DNA of 64,000 nt from Photobacterium malacitanum (GTDB lineage Bacteria > Pseudomonadota > Gammaproteobacteria > Enterobacterales > Vibrionaceae): assembly GCF_900185615.1 (NCBI RefSeq), contig NZ_FYAK01000001.1, positions 963,701 through 1,027,700 of the forward strand, in the 5' to 3' direction. The notes beneath the pieces were generated by a model. It was not told where the DNA came from, did no database searches, and worked only from the letters and a program-made list of their open reading frames with translations. A program made the position numbers and the translations under genes. Below are positions 8,564 to 17,731 of the stretch, piece after piece (the stretch's first letter is position 1; each line of letters starts with the position of its first letter).

Positions 8564-8750
8564 TTTGAGCGTACACTGATTACTGATTATAAAAAAGAAG
8601 CCGCTGTGGCTTCTTTTTTTATATCGAAAAAACATCAATCAATATATTTTTACATGCTAATACCCTAAAAATTCGCATAAAAAATAGCAATCAGTCATAG
8701 TGATAACAGATTTATTTACTTTCTTTTTCGTACATGTGTACGCTCAAATT
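8562..8750. repeat. Perfect 15-bp inverted repeat bracketing the fadL1 terminator
   Basis: AATTTGAGCGTACAC (8562-8576, starting inside the fadL1 stop codon) is the exact reverse complement of GTGTACGCTCAAATT (8736-8750). The 159 bp between them include the fadL1 terminator. No target-site duplication and no ORF are visible, so a MITE is not supported. Confidence 0.6.
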
Positions 8751-8921
8751 TAAATATCCATCACTTATCGTACAAACAACACCCGATAAAAAACCACAAT
8801 ATTAAACAATTAAAGCATAAAGTACTTAATGACTCGCTTTTATAAGATAATTTTTAACGCACTTTATTGCTGCGGGTATCATTTAGCTTATTATTTCGAT
8901 CAACAATAAGTTTTTTATACC
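8564..8921. other. 358-bp region between the two fadL genes
   Basis: It contains the fadL1 terminator and the second arm of the 15-bp inverted repeat, followed by about 170 bp of AT-rich sequence. TATAAGATAAT (8841-8851) is a plausible -10 area for the second fadL, but no matching -35 was found. No FadR-like core was seen here, unlike before the first copy. No coding ORF is supported. Confidence 0.5.
8591..8620 (+). terminator. Terminator of the first fadL
   Basis: A 12-bp perfect stem AAAAAAGAAGCC/GGCTTCTTTTTT with a 5-nt loop continues into a T run. The A-rich 5' arm makes it potentially bidirectional. Confidence 0.9.
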
Positions 8922-10202
8922 ATGCATAAAAATAAAATCACTCTAGCCTTAGCTATTACCGCCACTGTCGGTATCAGCAGCCAAGCTTCTGCCGCAGGTT
9001 TTCAATTAGCTGAATATTCAGCAACAGGTCTAGGTCGTGCTTTTGCGGGTGAAGCAGCAATGGCTGATAATGCTAGCGCCCAATTCCGTAACCCTGCGAT
9101 GCTAACGTATTTAGAAGGCATTCAAGTTTCTGCTGGTGCAATTTATGTTGATCCTAATATTGATATTGAGGGTTCACACTCAATTCTTGGTAAAACTAGC
9201 TCAAGTGACTTTGCTAACAGTGCGGTTATTCCTAATTTTTATTTCTCTCGTCCATTAACCGATAAAGCCACCATAGGTTTAGCCGTTGGTACTCACTTTG
9301 GCATGCGTACCGATCTCGGTACTGATTTCAAAGCATCGATGTTTGGTAATCAAGCGGATGTACATACCGTTGAAATCAACCCTAACCTTGGTTACAAAAT
9401 TAACGATCAATTCAGCGTCGGTGCCGGTGTACGTTATGTGATGGCAAGTGGTCATTTTGGTGCAGCAAGCCCAATTACTATACCGAATATGCTCAATAAA
9501 GGTCAGCATCTAAAATACATGGAAGGTGAAGATAATGCTTGGGGCTGGCAAGCTGGTGCAGCATGGCAAATAGATGCCAATAACCGCATCGGTATTAGTT
9601 ACCAATCGGCGGTTAAACTTAACCTTGAAGGCCACGCTAATGGTCTTGGTTTTGATTTAAAATCATTAGCTCAACACAAACTACCTAAAACACAATATGC
9701 AGGCTCATTACCAATTGAGTTACCCGCATCAGCTGAAATCGCAAGCTTCCACCAATTAAATGATCAGTGGGCTGTGCACGCCAGTGTTAACTGGACTGAT
9801 TGGAGTGCGTTTGAAAAACTCGAGGCTAATATTCCACAACTTGGTGGTTCTGTAGATATCAAACCTGAAAATTGGAAGGATAACTACCGCTTTGCTATCG
9901 GTACCACTTATCAAGCGACCAATAAGCTAGTTTTACGTTCTGGTATTGCCTATGACACTTCAGCGGTTGATGAAGCTAACCGTACGCAAACCATTCCTGA
10001 AACTGATCGTACGTGGTTAAGTGTTGGTGCAGGCTACGCATGGTCTGAGAACCTAACTTTAGATGCTGGTTTTACTTATATTTTTGCTAAAAAAGCCCAC
10101 ATGCTGGAGCAAGAAAAAGGCATGCCAGTATTAGGTAAGTTTGACGGTCAAACCTCGGGCCACATTTGGCTAGCGGGTGTTCAGGCAAGTTACCGTTTCT
10201 AA
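8922..10202 (+). CDS. Outer membrane long-chain fatty acid transporter FadL (second copy)
   Basis: 426 residues and clearly paralogous to the preceding gene. The signal peptide ends at QASA-AGFQL (about residue 24), followed by AEYSATGLGRAFAGEAAMADNAS and the NPAM element; the C-terminus is ASYRF. Tandem FadL paralogues are usual in Vibrio. The two proteins differ through much of the barrel, so distinct substrate ranges are plausible but not shown. The Shine-Dalgarno is weak. It has its own terminator and a separate 358-bp upstream region. Confidence 0.93.
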   Translation: MHKNKITLALAITATVGISSQASAAGFQLAEYSATGLGRAFAGEAAMADNASAQFRNPAMLTYLEGIQVSAGAIYVDPNIDIEGSHSILGKTSSSDFANSAVIPNFYFSRPLTDKATIGLAVGTHFGMRTDLGTDFKASMFGNQADVHTVEINPNLGYKINDQFSVGAGVRYVMASGHFGAASPITIPNMLNKGQHLKYMEGEDNAWGWQAGAAWQIDANNRIGISYQSAVKLNLEGHANGLGFDLKSLAQHKLPKTQYAGSLPIELPASAEIASFHQLNDQWAVHASVNWTDWSAFEKLEANIPQLGGSVDIKPENWKDNYRFAIGTTYQATNKLVLRSGIAYDTSAVDEANRTQTIPETDRTWLSVGAGYAWSENLTLDAGFTYIFAKKAHMLEQEKGMPVLGKFDGQTSGHIWLAGVQASYRF

Positions 10203-10224
10203 TCTGATCCGCTAGTAGCCACAC

Positions 10225-10254
10225 AAAAAGACCGCCTATTATGGCGGTCTTTTT
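10225..10254. terminator. Bidirectional terminator between fadL2 and mlaA
   Basis: A 12-bp perfect stem AAAAAGACCGCC/GGCGGTCTTTTT with a 6-nt loop has A and T runs on both sides. It serves the convergent fadL2 (plus) and mlaA (minus). Confidence 0.92.
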
Positions 10255-10278
10255 ATAGCGCATAGTTAATCAATAAAA

Positions 10279-11091
10279 TTAATCACTATCAATTTCATCT
10301 AAATAACTATCATCAAATGTATCACCTGTCGTTTGCTCACTCACTTTACCGTCACTAGCGGTGAAGTTCTTATACTGAATATACGCATCACGAGTAAATA
10401 GATAAGGATCGGGTGAGTTGTTAAGCATCGACTCTTGCTTCACTAAGGCGGCACGATCTTCCATACCTTCAAAGACCCACTTACCTAAACCTTCCCAGAA
10501 ATTAAGTAAATTCAATGGGAAATACAAACCATCAACCGAATCTGTAAAACCACGGAACGTAATTGGTCCATATACAGGCAGCATTAAATATGGCCCATTA
10601 CCGACACCGTAATAACCTAGTGTATCGCCAAAATCACGATCTTGAACTTTAGTAATATCAGCTGCTGATGCAATATCGATAAGACCCGCTAAACCAAAAA
10701 TAGTATTAATCCAAAAGCGGTTAAAATGAGTTAGCGCATCTTTGCCATGCAGTGTTAACAGGCTATTCACCATCCCTGCTGGCTCATCAAGATTTGATAA
10801 GAAGTTAGTAATACCAGTACGTGCAAATGAAGGCGTATAGTTCACATAAGCAAGTGATACTGGACGCGCAACATACGGATCTACATAATTAAAATTAAAG
10901 TTCCACATCGCACGGTTAAACCCTTCAAACGGGTCATACACTGCCGTTGTAGACGCATTATCACCGTCAATATGATCAGTTACATTGGTTGAAACTGTTT
11001 GGTCAGTGGTTTTATCGGGTGACTGTGCACAGCCAACCATACCAAGGCTGAAAAAAATTATCAGTAATAGCTTTTTATTCAAAACATACAC
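10279..11091 (-). CDS. mlaA: Phospholipid-binding lipoprotein MlaA (VacJ)
   Basis: 270 residues as drawn from a GTG at 11091. A TTG at 11082 gives the more typical lipoprotein N-terminus MNKKLLLIIFF and has AGGTG 6 nt upstream, so the true protein may be 267 residues. The lipobox ends in MVGC with the acylated cysteine at residue 21 of the long form. The MlaA core YDPFEGFNRAMWNFN follows. MlaA is the outer-membrane component that removes mislocalised phospholipids from the outer leaflet and passes them to the Mla system. A terminator-like hairpin sits directly before the start codon. Confidence 0.95.
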   Translation of the reverse strand: MYVLNKKLLLIIFFSLGMVGCAQSPDKTTDQTVSTNVTDHIDGDNASTTAVYDPFEGFNRAMWNFNFNYVDPYVARPVSLAYVNYTPSFARTGITNFLSNLDEPAGMVNSLLTLHGKDALTHFNRFWINTIFGLAGLIDIASAADITKVQDRDFGDTLGYYGVGNGPYLMLPVYGPITFRGFTDSVDGLYFPLNLLNFWEGLGKWVFEGMEDRAALVKQESMLNNSPDPYLFTRDAYIQYKNFTASDGKVSEQTTGDTFDDSYLDEIDSD

Positions 11092-11096
11092 CTAAT

Positions 11097-11128
11097 AAAA
11101 AACAGGCTGAACGTTGATATTCAGCCTG
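11097..11128 (-). terminator. Terminator of the ccm operon, abutting the mlaA start
   Basis: On the minus strand, CAGGCTGAA/TTCAGCCTG (9 bp, 8-nt loop) is followed by six T. The T run ends only 5 nt before the mlaA GTG. It terminates ccmI transcription, but it also lies in any mlaA leader that begins upstream. Confidence 0.8.
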
Positions 11129-11154
11129 CTTTATTCATTTTAGCAATTAATTAG

Positions 11155-12444
11155 TTAATATTGCTTATTAATGACAAACGCTGTTTCTCCACCCAAAGGA
11201 GTTTTGCTACTTTGACCGTACCAATCACCTTGTTTGGTCATCACGTTACCATCGCTATCCACACGCGCTCGAATGATCATCTCTGATAATGATGATAGCT
11301 GACGCTGTGGAATCATGCTGTCTTTATCTGTTAACGTAATCGTTAATGGAAACTTAGTCGACAACGGTAATTTTACCGCTGCAATTGGCATTGGCGAACC
11401 ATCTGCATCATGCACCGAAATAATAATATTACCTTGCTTTGGCAACACAACGTCTTTACCTAGCGCTATAGTAGCAGTTACTTGCTTATCTGTATCGGCA
11501 TTTTGCGTTTCAGATTGTGTCGTTGTTTCATCAATTGCAGTTGGATCGGGTGCAACCTTTGAACTATCGCCATCTGCAATACGCATTTTCGCACGTTCAA
11601 TACTGCGAGTCAGCATTGGCGTACGTGAATCATTAGGACCGATAAGAGTTTTCATCATTGTCCAATAATCAACGGCTTGCTGGTAGTTTTTCTGCTCAAA
11701 CGCATCAAATGCTAATAATGATAATGCTTGAACGTTACTATGATCACTCTTGATTACTTGACGTAATAGCTGACGAGCAAGTTCACTTTGGCCAGGCTTA
11801 CCACTTAGCATTAATGTTTGTGCATAACCTAAGCGAATATCAGTATCAACCGGGTTCAGATCATAAGCACGTTTCATTGCCATTTCAGCCGTGGCACCAT
11901 CGCGGTTAGCAATAGCAATACGGCCTAACAGTAACCATCCCATTGGATCATCACCATCTTTGTGCAATTTCGTTCTTAATGCCAAAGTAAGATCTGACAT
12001 ATCTTGGTCTGATAGCGGTTCATTAGACGCATTATCGCCCATTAAACGTTGGGTTAGCTCTGGTAAGCGATTCACAGCTTGATGCCATGCTTCAACTTTA
12101 GCACTGCTACCAACGGCGCCATAAACACCGTAACAAATACCAACAATCAAGATCAGGCCAGGTACAACCATTGCTGGGCTAACATATGCTGCTTGTTTCT
12201 TTTCAGTAACAGGCAAGTCATCCAGTAATGTTTGTTGTAAATCGGTCACCATTTCTTGTTGGTTATCGACTAAACCTTCTTGCGATTCTTCTTCAAGTTC
12301 ATGAATACGATCTTTAAAGAAGGCTTTATTGAGCTCATCTCGGCTAGCTTCATCGTCATACTCTTTACCGAAATACATCGGAATCACAAAGATAGCGATA
12401 GCAATTAAAACCAAAACAGCGGTTAAAATCCAAAACAGGGTCAT
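11155..12444 (-). CDS. ccmI: Cytochrome c maturation protein CcmI
   Basis: 429 residues. CcmI is the apocytochrome c chaperone that delivers the apoprotein to the CcmF/CcmH ligation complex. Two transmembrane helices (about 3-25 and 92-112) flank a cytoplasmic acidic loop; a periplasmic part with TPR-like helices runs from about 140 to 290, and a C-terminal domain follows. The start overlaps the ccmH stop in ATGA. It is the last gene of the ccm operon and is followed by a terminator. Confidence 0.93.
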   Translation of the reverse strand: MTLFWILTAVLVLIAIAIFVIPMYFGKEYDDEASRDELNKAFFKDRIHELEEESQEGLVDNQQEMVTDLQQTLLDDLPVTEKKQAAYVSPAMVVPGLILIVGICYGVYGAVGSSAKVEAWHQAVNRLPELTQRLMGDNASNEPLSDQDMSDLTLALRTKLHKDGDDPMGWLLLGRIAIANRDGATAEMAMKRAYDLNPVDTDIRLGYAQTLMLSGKPGQSELARQLLRQVIKSDHSNVQALSLLAFDAFEQKNYQQAVDYWTMMKTLIGPNDSRTPMLTRSIERAKMRIADGDSSKVAPDPTAIDETTTQSETQNADTDKQVTATIALGKDVVLPKQGNIIISVHDADGSPMPIAAVKLPLSTKFPLTITLTDKDSMIPQRQLSSLSEMIIRARVDSDGNVMTKQGDWYGQSSKTPLGGETAFVINKQY

Positions 12445-12953
12445 TTAGTTACCTTTGTGTTATTGGTTGTTTCAGTATCTTGCTGCGCCATTTCAGCTAA
12501 CAACCCCTGCAAACGTTCCGATTCAGCATCATCAAGTGGCTGATCTTTAGTTAGCTCACTTTTTTTGCGTGAACGATAAACCAAGACTGCAAAACCAATC
12601 ACAATAAACCCAATTGGGCCCGCCCACAAAATAATGGTTGATGCTGTCACTGCCGGATCATAAGTTACGAAATTACCGTAACGTGCAATCATATAATCAA
12701 TGACTTGCTGATTAGTTTTGCCTTCTTTTAACAGCTCATACGTTTTCATGCGCATATCTTCTGCTAACGTCGCATTAGAATCGGCGATGCTGTTATTTTG
12801 ACATTTAGGACAACGTAAAGTCTCTGTAAGTTCTTGAAACTGTTTTTCTTGTGCTGGATTTTTAAAATCGTACACATCAATGGCCGCTAATGCAGGCGCC
12901 ACCATCGAAAACGTCAGTCCAAGTGCAAATATTAAAGCAAAAAAACGTTTCAT
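12441..12953 (-). CDS. ccmH: Cytochrome c maturation thiol-disulfide protein CcmH
   Basis: 170 residues. A signal peptide (cleavage near ALA-AID, residue 23) is followed by the redox motif LRCPKCQN with Cys48 and Cys51, which keeps the apocytochrome CXXCH thiols reduced for heme ligation. One transmembrane helix lies at about 106-126, with a short cytoplasmic tail. It corresponds to the N-terminal half of E. coli CcmH; CcmI supplies the other half as a separate gene here. It starts in a TAATG overlap with dsbE and shares ATGA with ccmI. Confidence 0.95.
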   Translation of the reverse strand: MKRFFALIFALGLTFSMVAPALAAIDVYDFKNPAQEKQFQELTETLRCPKCQNNSIADSNATLAEDMRMKTYELLKEGKTNQQVIDYMIARYGNFVTYDPAVTASTIILWAGPIGFIVIGFAVLVYRSRKKSELTKDQPLDDAESERLQGLLAEMAQQDTETTNNTKVTK

Positions 12954-13534
12954 TATGCTTTAACCTCCGCTTTGGTATTGTTTGCTTTCGCTTCCGCTAG
13001 CATTTTTTCATACAAAGGCTTAAGGGTTTTGTTCCAGTTTTCTGGATTAACATCACCCACATGGCGATAACGAATAATGCCGTTAGCGTCAATTAAGAAT
13101 GTTTCTGGTGCGCCATAAACGCCAAGATCCATCCCTAACATGCCATTGCCATCAAACAAGGAGATCATATAAGGATTACCCAGCTCTTTAAGCCATCGAA
13201 TCGCTTTAGGTCGCTGATCTTTATAATTTAGACCAATGATCTTCACGCCTTGATCTGCAAGCGTATTAAGATATTGGTGTTCAGCTTGACAGGTTGGACA
13301 CCACGTTGCCCATACATTCAGCAACAGTGGTTGACCTTTAAAAATCGTTTGCTGGTATTCCTTACCTGGCTCAAACAAATCTTCTAACTTAAATGCTGGC
13401 ACAGGTTTACCCACCAATACTGATTCAAGTTTTGTCGGATCGTCACCCGCTGCGTTACGAGTTAGTTGGACCATAAACATCACAACTAACCCTAAAAACA
13501 GCACTAAAGGAATAAATAATAGCTTCTTATTCAT
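12953..13534 (-). CDS. dsbE: Thiol:disulfide interchange protein DsbE/CcmG
   Basis: 193 residues. This is a membrane-anchored periplasmic thioredoxin-like reductase acting in cytochrome c maturation. The N-terminal anchor spans about residues 5-24, and the thioredoxin fold carries WCPTC with Cys79 and Cys82. The conserved GVYGAPETFLI, including the cis-proline loop region, is present. The start overlaps the ccmF stop by 8 nt. Its electron donor DsbD is not in the window. Confidence 0.95.
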   Translation of the reverse strand: MNKKLLFIPLVLFLGLVVMFMVQLTRNAAGDDPTKLESVLVGKPVPAFKLEDLFEPGKEYQQTIFKGQPLLLNVWATWCPTCQAEHQYLNTLADQGVKIIGLNYKDQRPKAIRWLKELGNPYMISLFDGNGMLGMDLGVYGAPETFLIDANGIIRYRHVGDVNPENWNKTLKPLYEKMLAEAKANNTKAEVKA

Positions 13535-15518
13535 TAGTTAGCTTCGCCTCTGATTTTTTGTCATTCGCGGCAATATTAGCAGGCTTACGGAACCGATAAC
13601 GCTTATCACTGATAGAGAAAGCACCACCAAGTGCCATTAAGAACGCACCCATCCACATCCAATTAACAAATGGTTTGTAGTAAATACGTACCGCCCACGC
13701 GCCGTTATTACCTAAACGCTCACCCATTGCAACATAAAGATCACGCGTAAAGCCGCTATCAATTGCCGCCTCAGTCATCATTGAACCAGCAACAGTATAG
13801 AAACGCTTTTCAGCATGCAGAGTAGTAATATCGATACCACGACGACTAATTTCAAAGTCAGCGACGTAGCCATCATAGTTCGGACCATCTGCATCGCGTA
13901 AACCAGCAAAGTGGAAGTCATAACCTTTAACGTTCACTGATTGCCCTGGTGATAAACGTAAATCACGTTCAATACCGTAGTTCGATACTAATGTCATACC
14001 AATAATTGCTACAGCTAAACCTAGATGACCTAGCATCATTGCCCAATGGCTACGCCCTAACTTACCTAAACCTTCAAGGAAGGGATGACGATGCGTTGCA
14101 CGACGGTAGATTTCAACAAGGTGAAGCACAATGATCCACACTGCCATCATTACACCAACAACGGCTAATGGCTCAACAACGCTTGCTGTTAAGTAAATTG
14201 CCAAGAATGAGAATGGCACTGTAAATAGCGCACTCCATAACATTGGTTTTGCAATTGAAGCAAAATTATCACGCTTCCAACGTACTAGTGGACCCACACC
14301 CATTAAGAATGAGAATGGCACCATTAACCACGTAAACAGAGTATTAAAGAACGGTTCGCCAATCGATACCGAGCCCAAGCCTAATTGTTTATGCACTAAC
14401 GGTAATAGCGTACCAATCAGTACCACTAACAATGCAGCCACTAATAGCAAGTTGTTTGCTAGCAAAAAGTTCTCACGCGAGAACAACGCGTAGTTACCGC
14501 GAGAACGAATTTGACCACCACGTAGTGCATACAGCAGTAATGAACCACCAATAACTACCACTAAGAAGCCAAGAATAAACATACCGCGCGATGGATCTGA
14601 TGCAAATGCGTGCACAGAAACCAATACACCAGAACGTACTAAGAACGTACCTAATAAACTTAATGAGAATGCAGAAATTGCCAGTAATACAGTCCACGCT
14701 TTAAAAGTACCGCGTTTTTCAGTCACTGACAGTGAGTGCATTAATGCCGTACCCGCAAGCCATGGCATTAGTGATGCGTTTTCAACTGGATCCCAGAACC
14801 ACCAGCCGCCCCAGCCAAGTTCGTAGTAAGCCCACCATGAGCCTAGTGCGATACCTAAGGTTAGAAATGACCATGCTGCAATTGTCCAAGGACGCGACCA
14901 ACGTGCCCAAGCCGTATCCAAACGACCAGTCATTAATGATGCAATAGCAAATGAGAATGCAACCGAGAAACCAACATAACCCATGTACAACATTGGTGGA
15001 TGCACAATCAAACCCGGATCTTGCAATAATGGGTTTAGATCACGGCCTTGTACCGGAAAATCTGGCAATGTGCGTAAAAATGGATTGGACGTAACGATAA
15101 TAAACAGTAAGAAACCCACTGCTACCATGCCCATCACAGAAAGTACACGCGCCACAGCTTCTAGAGGCATACCACGGCTAAATCGAGCAACAGCTGCTGC
15201 CCAACCAGCTTGAATAAGTACCCATAGCATCAATGAACCTTCATGGCCGCCCCATACTGCAGTTAAACGGTAATACCATGGCAGTAAACTGGTTGAGTTA
15301 CTGGCAACATACGCTACCGTAAAATCATTGCTATAGAACGACCAGCTCAAAATACCAAACGACAATGCAAGCATGCCGAATACTCCGTAAGACAGCGGAC
15401 GTGCCATACGCATCATTGCTTGGTTACCAACAGTGGCACCATACAATGGGTAAATACTGGCCAGCACCGATAGCGCAAGTGCGGCTATAAGTGCGAATTG
15501 GCCTAATTCAGGGATCAT
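13527..15518 (-). CDS. ccmF: Heme lyase CcmF
   Basis: 663 residues and polytopic. CcmF is the core of the ligase that attaches heme from holo-CcmE to apocytochrome c. The WWD heme-handling motif is at about 236-248 (WGGWWFWDPVEN). The periplasmic heme ligands His173 and His303 and the membrane histidines His261 and His491 are all at the positions known from E. coli CcmF. A large periplasmic domain precedes the last helix. It sits 3 nt downstream of ccmE and overlaps dsbE. Confidence 0.97.
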   Translation of the reverse strand: MIPELGQFALIAALALSVLASIYPLYGATVGNQAMMRMARPLSYGVFGMLALSFGILSWSFYSNDFTVAYVASNSTSLLPWYYRLTAVWGGHEGSLMLWVLIQAGWAAAVARFSRGMPLEAVARVLSVMGMVAVGFLLFIIVTSNPFLRTLPDFPVQGRDLNPLLQDPGLIVHPPMLYMGYVGFSVAFSFAIASLMTGRLDTAWARWSRPWTIAAWSFLTLGIALGSWWAYYELGWGGWWFWDPVENASLMPWLAGTALMHSLSVTEKRGTFKAWTVLLAISAFSLSLLGTFLVRSGVLVSVHAFASDPSRGMFILGFLVVVIGGSLLLYALRGGQIRSRGNYALFSRENFLLANNLLLVAALLVVLIGTLLPLVHKQLGLGSVSIGEPFFNTLFTWLMVPFSFLMGVGPLVRWKRDNFASIAKPMLWSALFTVPFSFLAIYLTASVVEPLAVVGVMMAVWIIVLHLVEIYRRATHRHPFLEGLGKLGRSHWAMMLGHLGLAVAIIGMTLVSNYGIERDLRLSPGQSVNVKGYDFHFAGLRDADGPNYDGYVADFEISRRGIDITTLHAEKRFYTVAGSMMTEAAIDSGFTRDLYVAMGERLGNNGAWAVRIYYKPFVNWMWMGAFLMALGGAFSISDKRYRFRKPANIAANDKKSEAKLTNE

Positions 15519-15521
15519 TGA

Positions 15522-16004
15522 TCACTTACCTTGTAGTTGTTCTTCAGTGTACTGAAGTCGTTTATGGTTTATCTTCATTGCATCTGCCACTTCTGGCGGC
15601 ATATATTTTTCATCATGCTTTGCAAGCACTTCACTAGCTTTAACTGTCGTCGGATTAATTAATACACCCTGTGCCACAATACCTTGTCCTTCACGGAATA
15701 GATCCGGCAAAATACCATCGTAAATAACAGTAACTGATGGACCAACATCTGCCACTTTAAAGCTAATTCGTAACGATTTAGGATCACGCTTAACCGATCC
15801 TTTTACCACCATGCCACCAATACGTAACCGTTGACCGACTTCAGGCTTAGCACCACTATCGGCTTTACCATTAATTAACTCTGAAGGCGTATAAAACAGG
15901 TTCATATTTTGGTTTAACGCATACAGTATTAAACCAACCGTTGCACCGAGTCCAAGCACTAACGCCAATACAATTACTAAACGTTTTTGACGTCTTGGGG
16001 TCAT
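15522..16004 (-). CDS. ccmE: Periplasmic heme chaperone CcmE
   Basis: 160 residues. CcmE is anchored by one N-terminal helix (about 9-30) and exposes an OB-fold domain that carries heme covalently on His130 with axial Tyr134, seen here as [11 protein letters not shown]. It takes heme from CcmC and hands it to CcmF. Its start forms ATGA with the ccmD stop. Confidence 0.97.
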   Translation of the reverse strand: MTPRRQKRLVIVLALVLGLGATVGLILYALNQNMNLFYTPSELINGKADSGAKPEVGQRLRIGGMVVKGSVKRDPKSLRISFKVADVGPSVTVIYDGILPDLFREGQGIVAQGVLINPTTVKASEVLAKHDEKYMPPEVADAMKINHKRLQYTEEQLQGK

Positions 16005-16213
16005 AGTGTGTTCTCCAATGTTTTTGCTTCTTTAATGCGTTGTTCACGCGCCATTTTATTTTTAATTTCTCGTAACAAACGGCGTTTCGTTGCTAAGCTT
16101 GAAAATAAAATCCATAACATCGATAGAAAAGAAATAGCATAGGCACTCCAAACGTAACCTGCATACCCACCCATCGCAAAAAAATCTTTTATAGAATCAA
16201 AATACATAACCAT
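16001..16213 (-). CDS. ccmD: Heme exporter protein CcmD
   Basis: 70 residues with one transmembrane helix (about 15-38), followed by a basic, coiled-coil-prone tail ([16 protein letters not shown]). It is a small accessory subunit that helps release holo-CcmE from CcmABC. The ATG at 16213 sits 1 nt after the ccmC stop; a second ATG two codons later (16207) is an alternative start. Confidence 0.92.
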   Translation of the reverse strand: MVMYFDSIKDFFAMGGYAGYVWSAYAISFLSMLWILFSSLATKRRLLREIKNKMAREQRIKEAKTLENTL

Positions 16214-16214
16214 C

Positions 16215-16946
16215 TCACTTCACCAACTTCTGCACCCAAGGGCGGTGACTCTCGCGTGATAGAATTTCATTACGTAACCGCACCAAAGTAACAGCAGCAA
16301 AGAAACAACCAAAACCAAGTAGCATCACTAACAGCGGCCATAACATATCGCTAGACATCGATGGCTTGCCAAATTTAGAAATTGTTGCACCTTGGTGAAG
16401 GGTATTCCACCATTCCACTGAGTAGTGGATGATAGGAATATTAATCACGCCAACGATTGACAAAATACCGGCTGCTTTAGCCGCTGTTTTGTGATCATCA
16501 AACGCGTTATACAAAGCAATCACACCAAGATATAAGAATAATAGAATCAACTCAGAGGTTAAGCGAGCATCCCAAACCCACCAAGCGCCCCACATAGGTT
16601 TACCCCAAATAGCTCCTGTAATAAGGGCAATAAAGGTAAATACTGCGCCGATAGGTGCCATCGCAGCCGCTGCCATATCTGACATACGAATCTGCCACAC
16701 AAGGCCAATAAAAGAAGAAATAGCCATAGTCACATAAATACTCATCGACCAGATTGCTGATGGCACATGAATATAAATGATTCTAAAGCTATCGCCTTGT
16801 TGGTAATCAGCAGGAACAAATAATAGTCCCCATACAGATCCCACTAAAATGGATATCAATCCGATAATAGAAAACCAAGGCAACAACTTACCGCATAATC
16901 GATAGGTGTTTTCTGCTTTAGCGTAGGGATGTAACCACTTCCACAT
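16215..16946 (-). CDS. ccmC: Heme exporter/handling protein CcmC
   Basis: 243 residues with six predicted transmembrane helices. CcmC presents heme to CcmE. The WWD motif lies at about 119-130 (WGAWWVWDARLT), and the heme ligands His60 and His184 are both present at the positions known from E. coli. It is separated from ccmB by 116 nt, the only real gap inside this otherwise compact operon. Confidence 0.96.
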   Translation of the reverse strand: MWKWLHPYAKAENTYRLCGKLLPWFSIIGLISILVGSVWGLLFVPADYQQGDSFRIIYIHVPSAIWSMSIYVTMAISSFIGLVWQIRMSDMAAAAMAPIGAVFTFIALITGAIWGKPMWGAWWVWDARLTSELILLFLYLGVIALYNAFDDHKTAAKAAGILSIVGVINIPIIHYSVEWWNTLHQGATISKFGKPSMSSDMLWPLLVMLLGFGCFFAAVTLVRLRNEILSRESHRPWVQKLVK

Positions 16947-16983
16947 AATGCTCTCAACTTATAATAGATAGTAAATACGTCAC

Positions 16984-17006
16984 TGAGAGTAACGTTGTTA
17001 CTCTCA
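16984..17006. repeat. Perfect 10-bp hairpin in the ccmB-ccmC gap
   Basis: TGAGAGTAAC and GTTACTCTCA pair perfectly around a 3-nt loop. There is no T tract on the minus strand after it, so it is not a standard terminator. It may be an mRNA processing or stability element or a protein site. Confidence 0.55.
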
Positions 17007-17062
17007 CTTTCTTTACCACTTCGCCATTTAACAAGGTAAGCGTTAAAGAAAAAATTCATCGG

Positions 17063-17731
17063 CTAATTAACACTGATCCTTAGTGATGCAGCCACAGCAA
17101 ACGGTGCCAGAGTCAATGACCCAACTAGCATTGCTCCTAAAATGGCTAATTGACCATCATAGGCCATGCCTAAACTTGCCGCCTCAATGGCGGAGGTCGC
17201 GAATATAAGCACAGGAATGTACAAAGGCAGTATGAGCAAGCTCAATAAAACGCCACCTTTTCGTAATCCAACCGTTAATGCCATACCAATGGCACCTAAA
17301 AAACTTAATGTTGGTGTGCCAATCAGCAAGGTTAATAACACCGCGATCCATGTATGCCAATTCAACGACAATAAAATAGCCAATAGTGGACTAATTAAAA
17401 TCAATGGCAATCCAGTGAGTAACCAATGCGCAACCATTTTAGCAAATGCCGCTACCGACAATGGCACTGGCATCAGCAACATCTGCTCCAGTGAACCATC
17501 AAGGTAATCATCACGGAACAAACGCTCCATCGATAATAACGCCGCTAATAGCGCCGCCACCCAAATAATACCCGGAGCAATACGAGCTAATAAATTAGGC
17601 TCAGGTCCGATCCCTAATGGGAACAGCGTGATCACGATAATAAAAAACCATAGCGGATTAAAAATATCCGCTTGGCGACGATAAGCGATTAATAACTCAC
17701 GCCGAATAATTTGAACAAGGGTGTTAAGCAT
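17063..17731 (-). CDS. ccmB: Heme exporter protein CcmB
   Basis: 222 residues and highly hydrophobic, with six predicted membrane helices. CcmB is the permease partner of the ATPase CcmA. The conserved N-terminal [21 protein letters not shown] is present. The start overlaps the ccmA stop by 8 nt. Confidence 0.95.
   Translation of the reverse strand: MLNTLVQIIRRELLIAYRRQADIFNPLWFFIIVITLFPLGIGPEPNLLARIAPGIIWVAALLAALLSMERLFRDDYLDGSLEQMLLMPVPLSVAAFAKMVAHWLLTGLPLILISPLLAILLSLNWHTWIAVLLTLLIGTPTLSFLGAIGMALTVGLRKGGVLLSLLILPLYIPVLIFATSAIEAASLGMAYDGQLAILGAMLVGSLTLAPFAVAASLRISVN

Noticed and set aside
8562..8750. 15-bp inverted repeat considered as MITE ends
   Set aside because: There is no target-site duplication, the left arm lies in the fadL1 stop codon, and the interior includes the gene's own terminator.
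8738..8809. Short plus-strand ORF between the fadL genes
   Set aside because: Only about 23 codons, no Shine-Dalgarno, and it overlaps the repeat arm; no support.
11315..11668. 117-codon plus-strand ORF
   Set aside because: It is fully antisense to ccmI with no supporting signals; a frame shadow.
16856..17059. 67-codon minus-strand ORF across the ccmB-ccmC gap
   Set aside because: It overlaps the ccmC start in another frame, has no family features and only partly covers the gap.
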